64,000 nt of DNA from Hydractinia symbiolongicarpus (GCF_029227915.1 NC_079884.1:12896001-12960000); one strand, 5' to 3'. Counted from the stretch's first letter, positions 25,566 through 39,469 are shown. Notes: generated by a model not told the origin, from the sequence alone. Translations and numbers: made by a program.

Positions 25566-28500
25566 TTACGTTGTCGTCTTCCTCTTCAATCGCTCTCTCC
25601 AGTTCCCTTGAATTTCCATAAAGTTTGGATTGTGTTCCATCTTACCGCTAAAGAAATTATTTACATATTAGTCACATGTTTGAGTTCGTTTTTTTAGGTT
25701 ATAATTTAGGACATTTACATTTTCTAGCAAAGCAAATAGCAATTGGCAAAAGGGAAAAAGCAGCGTTATTTTAAGACATTCACACAATTAAATATGTTTT
25801 TATATTTTTCCTGTAGCTTCCACCGAAAGATAAAGATAAAGTTTAAAAATAATAGACGCCCGAAGAATACGAAAACCAAACGATGCCTTGTTGCGCTACC
25901 ATTCTAGACGATTAAATTAGGGCCATTACCTCGCTTCCAAGTCTTTCTTCCATTCAGCTATTCTTCGTTCTGACTGAGTTTCAAAGTCTTCATCTTCGGA
26001 TTCTTCTTCTATATTTTCTTCTTCTTCCACTTTTTGTTTTACCGTTTGCCACTTTTGAACGAGAGATGAAACATGTTTTAACTTCTTCGAAGGTAGGCCA
26101 ACAGTGTCAACTTTCTTTTTCTAAAATCAGAGATACCAAACCGTACATTCTATGTCGGGATCTAGTGTGCATTGAACTTGTGTTTCTTTTACACAGAGCA
26201 AGCAAGGTGATTTCAAGGAGGGAGGGAGGTCGGAGCCGAAAGACGCGAAAAGTGGCTCTCCAACGGTTAGTTATTTTTTATAAAATGTCCTGCTATACAG
26301 AAAATTAAATGTAAGCTTAAAAAACTCTCTTTTTGTAACCAAAATTGTATATATTTATTAAGCAGGGATTTATTTTGGTAGTGGCGGTCACATACATCTC
26401 CAACTTACAATCTACCTTATGTCTCCAGCATCGATAATTTGGGGAGGTTCACCTTAATTTTGCGCTGCGACATGGCCTTGATTACAAACGAGTTTGCAGA
26501 AAACATACTTCAGCCTAGCATTGTAGCCAGTGATGGCAGGGATTACAATACAAAAGAAGTAAACACAGCTGATTACAAATATCAAATTACAAACATTTTA
26601 ACTGCGTTGAATTCCTGCATGATTAACAAAGGGCATTATTATCTGAAACAGTAACAAATTGAAATCAACAGCCAAATGTAATTCTGCTCGTATAGGTGGG
26701 TAACGTAAAGGAGAATTGAATATACCTTTTTCATTTTCGCCTTTGCGCTCAAATTAGACGATGATGAGCTATTCTAAAAATAAAAAATATTCAGCATCAG
26801 CAAACTTTGCTTTACAACAACAAAACACACAAAAAAAGCAAGGTATAAAAACGTACCCTTTTGATGGGTGGTAAAGGTGATGCCACGCCCTCATCGACTG
26901 GAACTCGTGGAGGTGTTGCATACGTAGAAGGACTCGTTTCACGTGATGAATCTCTTATCAAAGGAGCAGCTGCAATTATGCTTTTTGGTACAGGACTAAA
27001 GAAAGATAAAGAGGACATTAAGAGATAAAAGAGATAAAGGTATATTCGTACATGCGTATCATATTGTGAAGCAACCATTCTATAAATAAGTGAAACCCGG
27101 CTGGGTGGAGTTCTAACTTATTTTCACTTTAATGTTTTTCAACCCAACAACAAAAGCGAGAGACATACCTGGCTGTTCCAGAAATATTAGCCACATTTTG
27201 TGAACTTTCAGGTTCTATGAGTAAATTTTAAAAAAAACATAGAAGCAAATGGCTATTAGGATCAACTTTTTGTTGCATATTTTTATTTTATCATTTATTT
27301 ATATAAAAAAAACACGTTAATTCCAGTTTTTAAGAGCATTTTAAGTCTTTCGTAGAGCTTAAAAATTTTTTTTAGCAAAAAATACATTTCAATGCAGATA
27401 TAAAAAAAAAAAAAACGAAATCTTAATCAGAATTAAGAATCCCAGGCTAGAACTATTGCTTATTTTTTATACATAAAAAGTGCATGGAATAATAATAAAG
27501 TGTGCTGAGACTACATTATTTCTATGAGACAAATGTTTCGTCACAAAGTGTTTCTGTGTAAAGCACCAAGTAAAAGCTGTTGATAGTAATTGAAAAAAAA
27601 AACGTCAAAAACTAATTTCCCAGTGTTTTGTATTTAAAAACAGAAACGAATCCGTCAATACAATTTTCAAGTCTTTAGATGCATTTGTATGTGATAGAAA
27701 ATTGATAAGAACTTACCTTGTGAAGACTCCTTCTTCTTTTTCTTCGCGATTCTGTACGGGTCAGTGTATGGATCTAAAATAAACGCCAGACCAGGTACTA
27801 CTATCAACCGACTATCCTATACTTATGGAAACTAAAAAACTTTAAATCATACAACTTTAAACAATGGTTGAGTGTGTATGATATTAAAGGGAAAAAAGAG
27901 CGAGAAAAAAGAACAACTCTTTGTGTTTATTTTCTGATAATGCATAATGTTGTCCCTACGGACTAACGTCACGTTGTATATATATCGAATTTTTGTGTTG
28001 AACTTTGTACTTGATAATGGCCATCGTACGGCCGAAACGTTGTAAATATATTTCACCTAAAAAGGTTGTTGTTCTTTTTTCCCTTTTTATCATACAGTTC
28101 GTCTAATAATACGTAATTATCAAAACCTCTAATGTAATCCTTTATTAAGGGTTATGGTAAAGCGAGGCAACCAACTTATTGCCTCGTTTATTTCAGAAGA
28201 AGGATTTACACTGGTGATTACGATCTGTTAGATTGACATACTCATATACCTGAGACTTTTTCTTGTTCAGATGATGCTAAAAAAAAAAAAGATGACAGGA
28301 AGTTAAGAAAAAATAAAAAGATGATTGTTTAGCTTATTTAGCTAACTAGAATCCGTGAATTATCATTAATTGGAGATTTTTTGCAGAACAAATTTTTATA
28401 AAAAGAAATTTTTATGTTTTAATATTGATGGAGGTTAAGTTTGTTTACTATTTTCTTGACATTTTCCTGACATTTTTTTCTCTAAAATTACGCACATTTT

Positions 28501-31500
28501 CTTTGTGTATTCATTGAAACTTGGGATTATCTTAAAAATAATGAAGTCAATACAAGCATATCAATAGAATAAACAACAAAAAATAATGCTAATTCTTTAT
28601 CAACAGATCTGAAATTCAAACCTTGACAATTGTTAGAAATATTCAAATAGTTCAGGTTGATTATAAAAACCAAAAATTCCTAACATTTTCCTTACATAAC
28701 AAAGAAAGTGCTGACATTCCTGACTTTTTCTGACATTTTGACAGTATTTTAAAAATTTCCGACAATTCCTGACATTACTGACACAGTAGGCACCCTGGAG
28801 TCTTCAAAACAACCATATAAATTTACCTGTTCTTTTCTTACTCTCCTTTGGTATGGGTTCTCGACTGAAACCATGTGCCGGTGATACAAGAGATGCCGCA
28901 CTTGCTGATATAGCTAAGGACTTATCAACAGCAGCAGGCATAACTTGTGTAGGGTCCATATAAGCCATTGCCATTGGGTTTATCATAGGTGCAACCATGG
29001 CAGCTTGCATGTAGGATGCTGCATAGCTCATTTGCGAGGGTTGCATTGATACTTGCGTTGACACTTCAGGATACTCCCACTGTGATTCCCCCGTCAACGT
29101 ATTGTGATAATAATACATTTTGAAGTTACTAGAAAAAACAAGCAGAGTAAGATCCTATGAATAAAACGCAAACAGTGTTTTATATCGCATAAAACTTAAT
29201 CAGAATTCCTCTTTGTAGCGAAATGGTAGAAATCATTATTTTCGCTTACCTACTCCAATGGCAAAGCCAGCCTGCAGGTGCAGCTGTTTCTTCGTGTTTC
29301 AAAATCTGCATGTTTAGGTCGTGTAGTCGAGCAACTAAATATTTACTATCCAAAGCACCAGCTTGCCAGTCTTTCATGCGTGTCTAAAAAATACAAACAA
29401 GGAAAGAATAAATATGACTTTAAAACAATATTCACGATTATTATATAACCTAAAATTGAAGTACAAATGAACAACAGCAGTTGCTGCACAAGCATACTAG
29501 GAAAGTACTGAAAATAAGACGAAACCATATACAAACCTGTTTTGATACTTACCTCTAGCTCTAGCTGTCTTAAGCCTTCATCTTAAGCTGCAAACACATT
29601 TTTGATCAAGATACTTATCTGTAACTACTATGTATGGCCTCTCTAGTAAAAAAATCTCTTCCATTCCCACGTCGTTAAAACTCAGTTTGGTTTTCAACAG
29701 TAAAAATATATATTAATTCAATTTATTTTACAATTTTGTATTTACATACATTGTATGTACATATATTACACTGTTCTTCCTGTGTCAATCATCCACTGTA
29801 AAGAATAACTGGAGCTTTTCCGCCTGTTAAATGAGTTCATCTTTCCACCAAGTCATGAAATATCGTTCAGCAACAAATAAAGACATATTGATGAAAAACC
29901 GAAGCTATGTATTATGCAAATGTATACAGGGACAAAACAGAATGATGTACCCAGACTAAAATACTTCCAAACATGATGTAGGCTATCTCGGTGTTATTTT
30001 GCTTTCACATACATTCAAATAATAGATAGCTTCATTTGCATTAATGCAGCACAGAGGTAAACAAGCGAACATCTTGCTTACCTCAAGTTCAATAAAATGT
30101 ATCTGCAAATTCCTCAAATCTTTGTTGTTTATTCCAAGAAAGTCCAACTTCTCAAATATTTCTGTGGACGATGTACCAATCTCTTTCTAAAGAAGAAAAC
30201 TTTTTTTGTAACCTAAATAATTAACACTTTTTAAAAATTTTTATACACCTTAAAGCAAACTTGAGCTTACCCGTAAACTTTCTTCCTCTTCTGCAGATAC
30301 TTTAGGAAGTTCTGGTAATGGCTCGTCTAGGGAACAATAAAAACATTTCAATCTGAAACATTACAAGGCATATTTTTTAAAACAAAAATCAAGGTTTTTT
30401 ACTCCCATTTTTGCCATATTTTATGGTTATTAAGTACACGCACAAGAAAAATCCCCTAAAATCAGCTAAAAAGTTGTACTATGAAACAATGTATTATTTT
30501 AGATAGAAAAGTTTTTAGAAAACATTCATATTACAAGGCTTCAAGGGTTTTCCTGATGGATAATCAAGGTTTTCAGGGTCAATTATTTTTATGTTCTGTA
30601 GACATCCTAAGAAATGCTTGTTAAACTTTTTCACCTGTTAGCAGATAGTGGTTAATCCAACTTTAAATTGAAAAGGTTTTGCAATCATATTATAAAATAT
30701 ATGTTAAAAATATATCTTTAAATGACACTTTTTTAAACTTAATAACATGAAAAAAAATAACCTTCCAGTGGTAATGGTGGTCGAACATCATGATCAGGAG
30801 GTGGGGGTGGTATAACTGGTGGAACACTAGGTTCTGTATCTTCTTTGGTACCAATGGCTCCTGAAACGAAGAGTTAATAGGCATTGTCAGTATGTTATGA
30901 GGTAAAATTAGCAATGACATTAAATACTTTGACATCTGTGACTCATTGTTGGATTTTTCATAGACATAACAAAGCATAATTTTTTTAAATAAATAAGATT
31001 AATACCCAAAAAATGGTCAAAATAATTTAAGGACGCAAACTTCTGGAAAAAAATGTTTCTGGGATTAAGGAGATTAATATGCTCACCTTCAAGTAGCATT
31101 TCTGCATAGTCATCAATTTCTACTACCAACTTAGCATTTCCTTCTGATTTCTCAATTTCCATTTCAGAATTATTCCCATCACCCTCATTTGTCTCACTAT
31201 CTTTGTCATTATCATCATCTTCGGCATCATCATAAACAGCATCAATAATTCGCCAACCAACCTTAGGCTCTTTGGTCACAACTTCGCCACTTGATTTTTC
31301 TGTCTCTTTTTGGGGTGTTGTCTCTCTATCACTAAGCTTCTCCGGAGGTTGAGGCTGTTCAATTTCACTTTGATTCTCTATGCTATCAACAATCTCAGCC
31401 ATTTTAGTATCTTTTTCTATTTTTTCTGTTTTTTCAGTTTTGTCACTAGCATTTGCATCTTCACTTGCAAATATATCTAATGCAAACCCTTCATCATTTA

Positions 31501-34006
31501 TGGTGCTTTTATTAGCCACCAGGCTCACTTCATGTTCAATCACTGTTTCAGTCTCATCTTTTATTTCAGGACTTACAGTCTTTTCACGTTCTAATTTCTT
31601 CTTAATTAGTTTTTCCCGTAGCAAATCTTCTTTTTCTTTTGCTTTTATCTCTTCTAATTCCTTTGCTGCTTTTTCCTGCTCTTCTTTCTCTTTAAGCATC
31701 TTTTCTTCTTTTTTTCTCCTTATTTTTTCTTTTATTTGATTCATTAACATTCGGTCTTCATCCTTACTGGTTTGTTTCTTTGTTTCATTTTCTGAAGAAA
31801 TATCTATTTGTTGATTTGTACTTATCTGACTGGTAACATTATTACTGTCCTCAATATCCAATGTTCTTACTGATTTTACATTTGCTGCACTGTTGAGTTT
31901 TACATCATCATTATTAGGTTTGTTACTTAAAATTTCATTATTTTCAGAATTATTTCCAATTTTTTGTGGTTGTAGTTCTAGCGTATTATCTTGCATTTCG
32001 GGTGGAGGTGGGGGTGGCACAGTGGATACAGTAAACACAGGTGGATACCATTGGACTTCATTTGTTTCTGTATTCCAATAATAATAATATGCTGTACTTT
32101 CATCGTAACAAGCTTGCCAAGGAGCTGGTAGCAAATGACCTTTAAAAAAGTGAATAAAAAAATTTGCTGATATAAATTACAAAAAGGCTGATGACAATAA
32201 AGTTTTGATATGGTAAAAAAATAATACTCTGCGTTGCTGGATCAAAATTAACAGGATCATATATCAAATTTGTGTTATTCTCAACTGGCTGTTCAATTTC
32301 CGTTGTCTTTGAGCTACTATCTTCAGAAGTTGTGTCCAAAGAGTTAATTTCCTATAAAAAAAAAGAAAATAATAATTACAACAAGCATTATACAAAATAA
32401 AATTCATCATATACAATTTGTTATGTTGACAAAAAAGCCAAACAATTTTCCCACAAGAGCACTTGCTCTTGTGGGAAAATTGTTTTCAAGTTTATTCAAT
32501 AAATTGGTATATATAAGCCTTGACAAAGATGTATGTATTTATTTATATCATTAAAAAAATATTCTTAATGACTATACCCAAGAGATATTTTATGCAGACT
32601 GCAAAAGTGCAGAAATACCATTTGTAAATAGGACCTCAAGAATGTTAAAAATGTGAAATACAAAAAATAATAATTATTTTATTGCAGAAATTAAAATTGC
32701 AAATCAGTAATTTGTTTGATAAAAAATTGAAGTATTACGTGCTCAAAAAACTATAAAGGTTAAACAAAATTATGAAAAAAAAATCTCATCCAAACCGCTA
32801 AAAATCCTGCAAGTTGGCTGTCAATGTGGTCATTGGTTTGATTGTCATTCTTTTCAATTTTTACTAAAAATAACATGAAAATATAAGAACAGAAATTTAT
32901 ATATCAGGATAAAAATTTGGAAAAAATTGGGTTTGGTAGCGATATTTTAATTTCTAATTTGAAGTTTGCCTCCATGAACCAAAGTTGAAGCTTTGTCATG
33001 ATGTCAATAAGAATGAGAAAGTGGTGTTATGATATTATTATATGCGATTGAAATTGGGCATAATAATATGCAAAATATGAAATTTGAAATACATAACATA
33101 AATACTGCATCACCATTCAACAAGTCACTTTGGAAAATCGTGTTGTTGATGGGAATATTATACTGTCGTTGTTGGATCAAAGTAAATTATAATTTATTAG
33201 TCTATTATTAAAAGTATATAATGAAAATAAAAAGAGCTTTTAAACTTATCCTGGTATCAGACAGGCAATTAAGTTACCTGTTTCATCCTCTTTCTTTGCA
33301 CTACGAGATACAGATCCCACACCTGTAACAAAACGAAAAAAATAAATCTTGGTTAGCTCCTGTCAATGAGTGTTGGCAATTAAAAATTTTTGGGCAGGTT
33401 GTTAAGGACAAGAAATAATCGGACTGGTATTATTCCTGAAGTAACAAAAAATAATTATTTGAAACTATCTAGCTAAGGGTGGAGTCTCAAATTGGAACAA
33501 AAATTAAACAGGTTCCTAAGCTTCAGGCTTCCACATCCATCCTCTCAATTCACAATGTTTATTTTCCATTCAGACTATGCCAAAAGTCTTAAGTTGTTCA
33601 AAAGTTGCTTGCTAAGGGTAGTTATTTGAAGCATGAATTTAATACCTACTTTACCTTAAAAATGCTACATTCACCCAAACAGTTTTTCAAACCTTCCAGA
33701 AGTTTTGTTACTCATCCAAGTGTTTTTTTTGAGAATAATAACAGGCATAGCTATTACTACAATGATTGCTTCGTCAAAATATAGGTTTATAAAGACACCA
33801 TACATTAAACAGATTATTGTATGCAATGAGAGTATAAGATAAATATTTTATTAAATGTTAAGAATTCGCAAGCATAAGTGAATAATTTTGGTGAAATTCT
33901 GGCTGAAAATTACTCTATGCATACCCGTTTTTTGAGTACTTCCTCCCAGTTGAATCATGGGACGGCGACGACCCACAGTTGCATCTCTGTTGTTACGTTT
34001 TCCCAT
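25566..34006 (-). CDS. FNBP4: Formin-binding protein 4 (two WW domains)
   Basis: Nuclear WW-domain protein that binds proline-rich formin segments in vertebrates. Seventeen exons in transcript order: 34006-33925, 33322-33278, 32863-32796, 32351-32228, 32139-31087, 30860-30762, 30326-30271, 30186-30082, 29383-29250, 29128-28827, 28276-28250, 27773-27717, 27214-27169, 26995-26857, 26773-26726, 26084-25930, 25647-25566. Total 2622 bases, 873 residues, all phases consistent. The N-terminus MGKRNNRDATVGRRRPMIQL matches the family start. WW1 (about 107-141) has PWQACYDESTAYYYYWNTET and a second Trp in VQWYPP. A charged Lys/Glu region follows. A conserved helix FEKLDFLGINN, then DWQAGALDSKYL, precedes WW2 (about 576-610; GWLCHW, YYYHNTLTGESQWEYP). 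The C-terminus has LVQKWQTVKQKVEEEE, RRIAEWKKDLEAS and the final NWRERLKRK. An alternative acceptor 3 bases away (26081) is possible in the penultimate exon. Confidence 0.96.
32441..32486. repeat. 46-bp near-perfect palindrome in an FNBP4 intron
   Basis: Left arm 32441-32462 (AAACAATTTTCCCACAAGAG then CA), spacer CT, right arm 32465-32486, an exact reverse complement over 22 bases. The intron spans 32352-32795. No target duplication flanks it, so a foldback element or a local inversion event are both possible. Confidence 0.93.
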
Positions 34007-35958
34007 GATATTTTTAAATGTGTGATAAAATCACCTTTCTGTAACCAAACTAAATATATAATACATCCAACTTTTAAATCTGCTTTAGATAAATAGATAC
34101 AAATTTGAAAATAGGGGCGGTTGGATGATTTGACTAAACATGTGAGGTCCGCCTTACAATTCTCTATACTTTAACAAAAATCTTCCTGATTGGGAAGTCA
34201 CAGCATAGTTACATAGTTGGTCAATTAATTTTGCTGGAATCAAACCACTGGACTATCCTCCTGGTCAACAAATGTCACGTGATTAAACCAATTTCAGGTC
34301 CATATTTTGCAAAGTAGCTATTTGATTTCAGCAAAAACACAATGTTCACCTCTTCTTAAATAAGGGCTGACTTTGTTGTAAAATCTTTGTTTTCTGACTT
34401 TAAAACCTGATATATTCAGTTCGGGATAAGGTACAGATTTGGAAACAGTTTCTTTTTTGTGTAAAAATAAGAAATATATAGTTTCTGAATATGGTAACCA
34501 ATTTCAGTTTTCCATTTTCCTTAAGCTACTTTGGGTTTCTGCATTATAATCTTCTAGTCATTAGAAAGCTTTATCAATAAACTTAAAAATATTATTTGGA
34601 ACTGGGGTGTACTTCAGGGGTTCTTTTACTACTGAGTTATAATCAAATTTACCCCTCTCTTAAGCTATTTTACCGCCAGCCAAACCGAAAAACAGTTTCT
34701 AAAGTTGAAAACAATTTCGATTTTCCAAAAAAAAAATCTGGTTTCCGAATTCGGAAACTGTTTCTTTTTTTGAGTTCCATTATTTTCGGAAACTGTTTCC
34801 ATACCTAATATCCCAGAGTGATATTGTGTTAGGTGAGTTTTTGCTTGTTTTGCTTTAGTTTAATATAGGTACTTGTAGTTATTGTTTAATCAAAGCTTCT
34901 TTAGTGAGAGTTTGACCATGAAACATTTATGTTTTCTCTCAACTGAAAGTTGTACCACCTGGACAGACTGGGGAGAATACTCTCACTTACACTTAGCAAC
35001 AAACATATTTGTGGATGGTCAATTGATTAGCTAAAGGGTTCTTAACAATTTTTAGCTAGTACTAAAAACTGATTATAAGTAAAACAAGGTATTTCTTAGC
35101 TAGCTTAGCAGTTTTTCCTAGTTAACTAGCTAGCTACACTTTTGTTTACATCCATCCTGGGTGCTTTTTATTTTAAAAGCTGTCTTTATGTGCTCTCAAG
35201 CTAGCTGCATAGTCTTTTTCATCCATTATGCTAATGAAGAATAACAAAGTCGTGTTGTAATGTAATATATACTTCACGTTGTTCACACCAATTTAGATGT
35301 TTATTTCTAATGCGAACAACGAAGGAAAAGAAAACAGTCTCATTTTCCTTTCTTCCCTCTATGAAACTTTACCGCCATCTTTCTTGTTCTCCAGAGCACT
35401 TCATCGCCGCGTTCTTCCGACACCATGTAACTAAATCCAATCTTGTTACCAGACCCCCCACGTAAGCGAAATCGAACCCTCTTTCTAAAATCAATACAAA
35501 CCAAAAAACGACGCACGATTTTATGCAACGTTGAAGAATTTTCTCCTTACAATCATCTCGCTGCAAGATCTGGCTACTACCCCCTCAGCTCTTCGATGTC
35601 GTAAAAAAGGTCTTTTTTTCGTAAGGAGCAGACAAAACGATAAACAGACCACAATCGTGAAAAAAAAATAGTGAGACTAAGGCAGTTCTTTACTCGTTAT
35701 CCAAATATGGACAAAACAGTCAAATAGTCAATACTCTGCAACCGGCAGGCTGCAAAGTCGCCACTTTTGCATACAAGTAGGCGAGGCAGACAAAATAGCT
35801 TTCAACTGAACGGGCTTGATTATCAATCAGGTTTCCTTAGTCCAACCGGATCTTCAACATCCAGTCGTATATCGCATACAGAGATGTTACAGTCATAAAT
35901 AAACATCGTAAGAACTAACGTAACAAACTATTCTTACTTAAAAATAATCCAATGCTTA
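34007..35958. other. FNBP4 upstream region and intergenic DNA
   Basis: No gene recognised. The segment next to 34006 should hold the FNBP4 promoter. A GGAAACTGTTTC motif recurs at about 34752, 34795 and nearby (34440-34810), suggesting a small local repeat. A less AT-rich stretch at 35340-35600 has overlapping - strand open frames (62 and 65 residues) with no recognisable content. Confidence 0.4.
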
Positions 35959-36563
35959 TTATGTTTGTATTACTTTTGCACTTGTTCTTCGCACGTACTC
36001 TAGTTGCCAGGACAGTTGTCCCTCTTCACTGATCATATAATCGGCCAAAGCATCTCTCATAGCGACAGGCTCGTGTTTGTTTCTTCTACCTTTGATGTTG
36101 CTTATTTGCTGAAAACAACCTACTTCGTTTTCTATAGAGCTCCTCTATTCTCCCGGCTTTATATTACCGTGGACGTCTTCGGAATCTACAAAACCACAAG
36201 GACAATATGAGGCGTTATTTGTTTAGCTCAGGTAGTTGTGCAATGCCATACAGACTAATACATTTTTCAGCGTTCGGGACAGTTGATCGTATAGGTTTTA
36301 ATAATATACACCATCTCGCAACCATCACACCAAAAGCATTTTCAATAACTCTACGTGCACGCGAGTGACGATAAATATAAATTTTCTGCTCTTCTGTTGC
36401 GCCATTAACTGGAAATGGTCTCATTAGCCATTCCTTAAGAGGGAATATCTCGTCACCAAGTAAGTAATATAGCAATGGGTCAAACTTACAACTTGGCAAC
36501 GTATCAGAGTTCGGTAACTTAAGCTTTTTTTCATCAAACATGGAACCCATTTCTGATTGATTC
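35959..36563 (-). mobile_element. PIF/Harbinger transposase remnant, C-terminal part
   Basis: The - strand frame 36550-36215 reads as the second half of a HARBI1-type DDE nuclease: LLGDEIFPLKEWLMRPFPVN, then SRARRVIENAFGVMVARWCI, which includes the third acidic residue. A frameshift near 36236 moves the reading to ALHNYLS, and two in-frame stops follow before CGFVDSEDVHGNIKPGE and the terminal RDALADYMISEEGQLSWQ. It is a dead copy. The first half is missing here; a related N-terminal piece lies beyond the LINE at 39097-39310. Confidence 0.85.
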
Positions 36564-39096
36564 AGTATAGAATAGAACAGAATAGATTGCTTTATTTATA
36601 GTTGATAGTGTACAAAAGATTTAAAATATACTAATAAAATGTACTAATAAAAAAATTAATAATATATCTATATTATAGTGCCCGTATACGCCTGTCCGTC
36701 CGTCCGTCCGTCTGTCTGTCACGCAAAATGGTAGCTTAGCTGCGACGGGAGAACCCGTGGATTTTTCCATGGACTAACGACTAGTAATAATAAAATACCA
36801 TTTCTCTAGAAGAATCAATCGGGAATCTTTTTGGTTAAAAAACATGAAAGACTCTACTGGAAAAGATGGTTAGTCTATTAAGACTAATTAAGATCGACTG
36901 TCTAAACGTGAAATTTAATAAATCCTAAATTAATTATTTATTCTGCACAAATCCGACATTTGCATTGGGAAGACGAAAATTCGCCTATAACTCTACAGAA
37001 TTTTAACAAAGACTCTGCAGATTTGATTTCATCAGGAAGAGAATTCCATAATGGGAGGCTATATATCCAAATGTTTGCAGCCCATATTTTAAAGATTGTA
37101 CTCTAGATCTAACTAAAGCACTTGATGACCTTAAATTGCATCCAATATCATTTCTAAACCGAAACACATCTTCCATGTAGGAAGGATTCAATTTCCATTT
37201 CGTCTTGTAGACCTCTTTTAGTAATTGTCTACAATGTTGCATATAAATACTTTTCGTAGAAGAAATGGATTCCACTTTGGACTGAGACCTTGCCCTTTTT
37301 AAAACTCTATCCACCTTTGAAAGAAATTCCCTTCAGAGCATTAGATTTACAGCTAGCTCTTTTGCACACTGTGTTTATATGTTCTGCAAAAGTAAGTTGA
37401 CTGCCAAATTTAATACCAAGAAGCTTTACACATTTGGATGCAGATAAAATTGCTCCATTTAAATTTAAATGCCGGATTTGTGGACTTTCTGGCTTTCCGA
37501 ATATTATAAAATCGCATTTGCTTGCGTTTAATTGCAAACCATTATCGGAAAACCATAAAGCTGCTGGCCTAAAAAGTTGTTCTAACAATATTTTACTTCG
37601 TGAAAGGTTTCAGCTGATGCGCAAAAAAGTATTATCGTCAGCATAGTTACACACTAGAATATCAGAGCAGGGCGAAAAATTTCCTTCCAACAACCAAAAA
37701 CCCAATCAACACCTACTCTCTGAAAGCGCTGCTTTAAATAGCTCCAAATAAAAGATAATGCACTAGAAGAAAATCTATAAGCATGAAGCTTAGCAATGAG
37801 CAGCTTGTGGTTAATACAGTCAAAAGCCTTGCTTAGATCCATGAGCAAGGCAGCAACACACTTTTTAGAGTCTAACTTTTTTTGAAGAAAGCACATTAGA
37901 TTTAAAAGAGCATGTTGGCTACTGTATCCTTTCCTGAATCCAGGCAAGATAGGGGACATTTTCCTCTCCATGAACTCAATTATCTGTTCAAATAAGATTT
38001 TTTCAAACACCTTAGCCATGTTTGACAGTTTACTAACTGGCCGATAATTTTCTTTGCAGACCCTAGACTTTGCTTTGTAGAGTGGAGACACATCCACAAA
38101 TTTCAAAGACCCAGAAAAGATGCACCTATATAATGAGTCATTAAAAAAGTGACTGAACTGCTTAACAAAAACATTTGCGCGAGCTTTGAGAAGATCTGCA
38201 GGTATGTCTCCCTCTGGACAAGCCTTGCCCCTTTTTAAAGAACGAATATAAAGTTTTAAACTTTCAACAGAAACATGACAGAATTTCATTTCGTCCATTT
38301 CAGCACTTTTGGAGAATTTCGATTTGATATTTTTTATGCTCGGATGTTCTTTGAAACTTGAAATAATTGCATCAACCTCCGTACGAGAACAATCATCAGC
38401 TGTCCCTGGATTGTTTTCAGGGATGTTGTTTACATTCAGTGATCTTGTGATATTTACGAAATAATTATTCATGACGTTTGCAATTTCATCTTTATTTCGT
38501 AAAACAGCATCAACTAACGAAGTTATATTTTCCTTGATTGATTTCTCGGAGAAATTTGGTTTCACGATTTTCCAAAATGCTTTGTTGTCTCGAACTTTCG
38601 ACACGTCAAGTTTTCTGTAATAATTCTTTCTTGCATCTCTGACAATCTTTGCACACTTATCCCTTCAGCAGTTGGATTCGAATTCTACCTCTAGTTTTTC
38701 TACTTCTCATCATAATTTATTTGCGTACTCTTTTCGTAATAAACGGTACATGATTGTTTCTAACCATCTTTTGCTTCACAGGCAAATGTTCTTTAATTAC
38801 GTTCTTAAAAGCTGTATCGAGGTTTGCGAAATTCATTTCCTGTAACTCCATGACTTAGTAAGCTCTTTTTGGAATTCGAATTTATTGAAATTTTTTATAG
38901 ACCTGTACTTTATAATGCTGGGCTTCTTTTTTGGCATCTCCACTTCAAAGTGAGTTTGTGCCAATCGGATAGTCCTGTCTCTATTGCACAGCTATTTGTG
39001 AACCTTTTCTTGTCAGAAACCCATATGTGACCAATACAGGATGGGTTCGCAGGGCTCTCGTAACAAGTTGATGAATCAATTAAGTTTGAAACATAT
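36564..39096 (-). mobile_element. 5'-truncated non-LTR retrotransposon (LINE), inactive
   Basis: On the - strand, the end of an APE-type endonuclease (CYESPANPSCIG, then NSCAIETGLSDWHKLTL, about 39050-38930), a linker and a reverse transcriptase can be followed. The RT frame 38604-37654 contains KRGKACPEGDIPADLLKA, ENYRPVSKLSNMAKVFEKIL, PGFRKGYSSQHALL and ALLMDLSKAFDCINHKLL (first catalytic Asp). The YADD box is at about 37625 in a shifted frame and is followed by a stop. The segment carrying motif B (usually with PQGS) is deleted. The thumb and C-terminal region continue at 37588-37003. The 3' end has AATAAA and a TTCTA-type tail near 36565-36600. It resembles Jockey/CR1-like elements. Confidence 0.9.
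36667..36784 (+). mobile_element. Helitron-like element inserted in the LINE 3' region
   Basis: Starts TCTATATTATAGTGCCC, has CCGT/CTGT tetranucleotide repeats and ACGCAAAATGGTAGCTTAGC, and ends with the hairpin CCGTGGA-TTT-TTCCATGG then CTAACGACTAG. It is flanked by A on the left and T on the right, the usual A|T target of Helitrons. Confidence 0.8.
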
Positions 39097-39310
39097 TTCG
39101 TTTGGTAATTCGTTCTTTTACCAAACCTATTAGGTGATCGAACCTCTCAGGACTCATACGAAAACACCTGAAAAAGTATTTCTTAGCCTGAATATTGAAC
39201 GTATCCAAAATATTTTTTTCTTTAAATTGCGTTTTAATTTTTTTACACGTAGCAAAAGCAGCAGCAAAGCAACCTTCTTCTTCTACGTTCCATGCTCAAA
39301 GAGTTCTTGC
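39097..39310 (-). mobile_element. PIF/Harbinger transposase remnant, N-terminal part
   Basis: A - strand stretch reads AKKYFFRCFRMSPERFDHLI, then GLVKERITKRNMFQT and a stop. This matches the conserved start of Harbinger transposases (the MSPE.FD.L motif). It abuts the 5' end of the LINE, so one Harbinger copy may have been split and partly deleted around the LINE. Confidence 0.7.
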
Positions 39311-39469
39311 ATTAAGTATTTTTCTTTCTGGTGTGAATCACTTTAAAACAGACACTCATTTTCCAGTGCTCTTTAGTGCTCAATTTCTATCGCTCTTTAG
39401 TGCCAGGTGAGAACCAAGCCTTACAAAACGCGGCCGGTATTACAAAAAGACCTGATTATCATGAATTGC

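Noticed and set aside
26439-26654. 71-codon + strand frame in an FNBP4 intron
   Set aside because: The composition is plausible but it has no known similarity, no splice context and no poly(A) signal; not called as a gene.
36004-36210. 68-codon + strand frame
   Set aside because: It lies opposite the Harbinger C-terminal remnant; the - strand reading has the family motifs.
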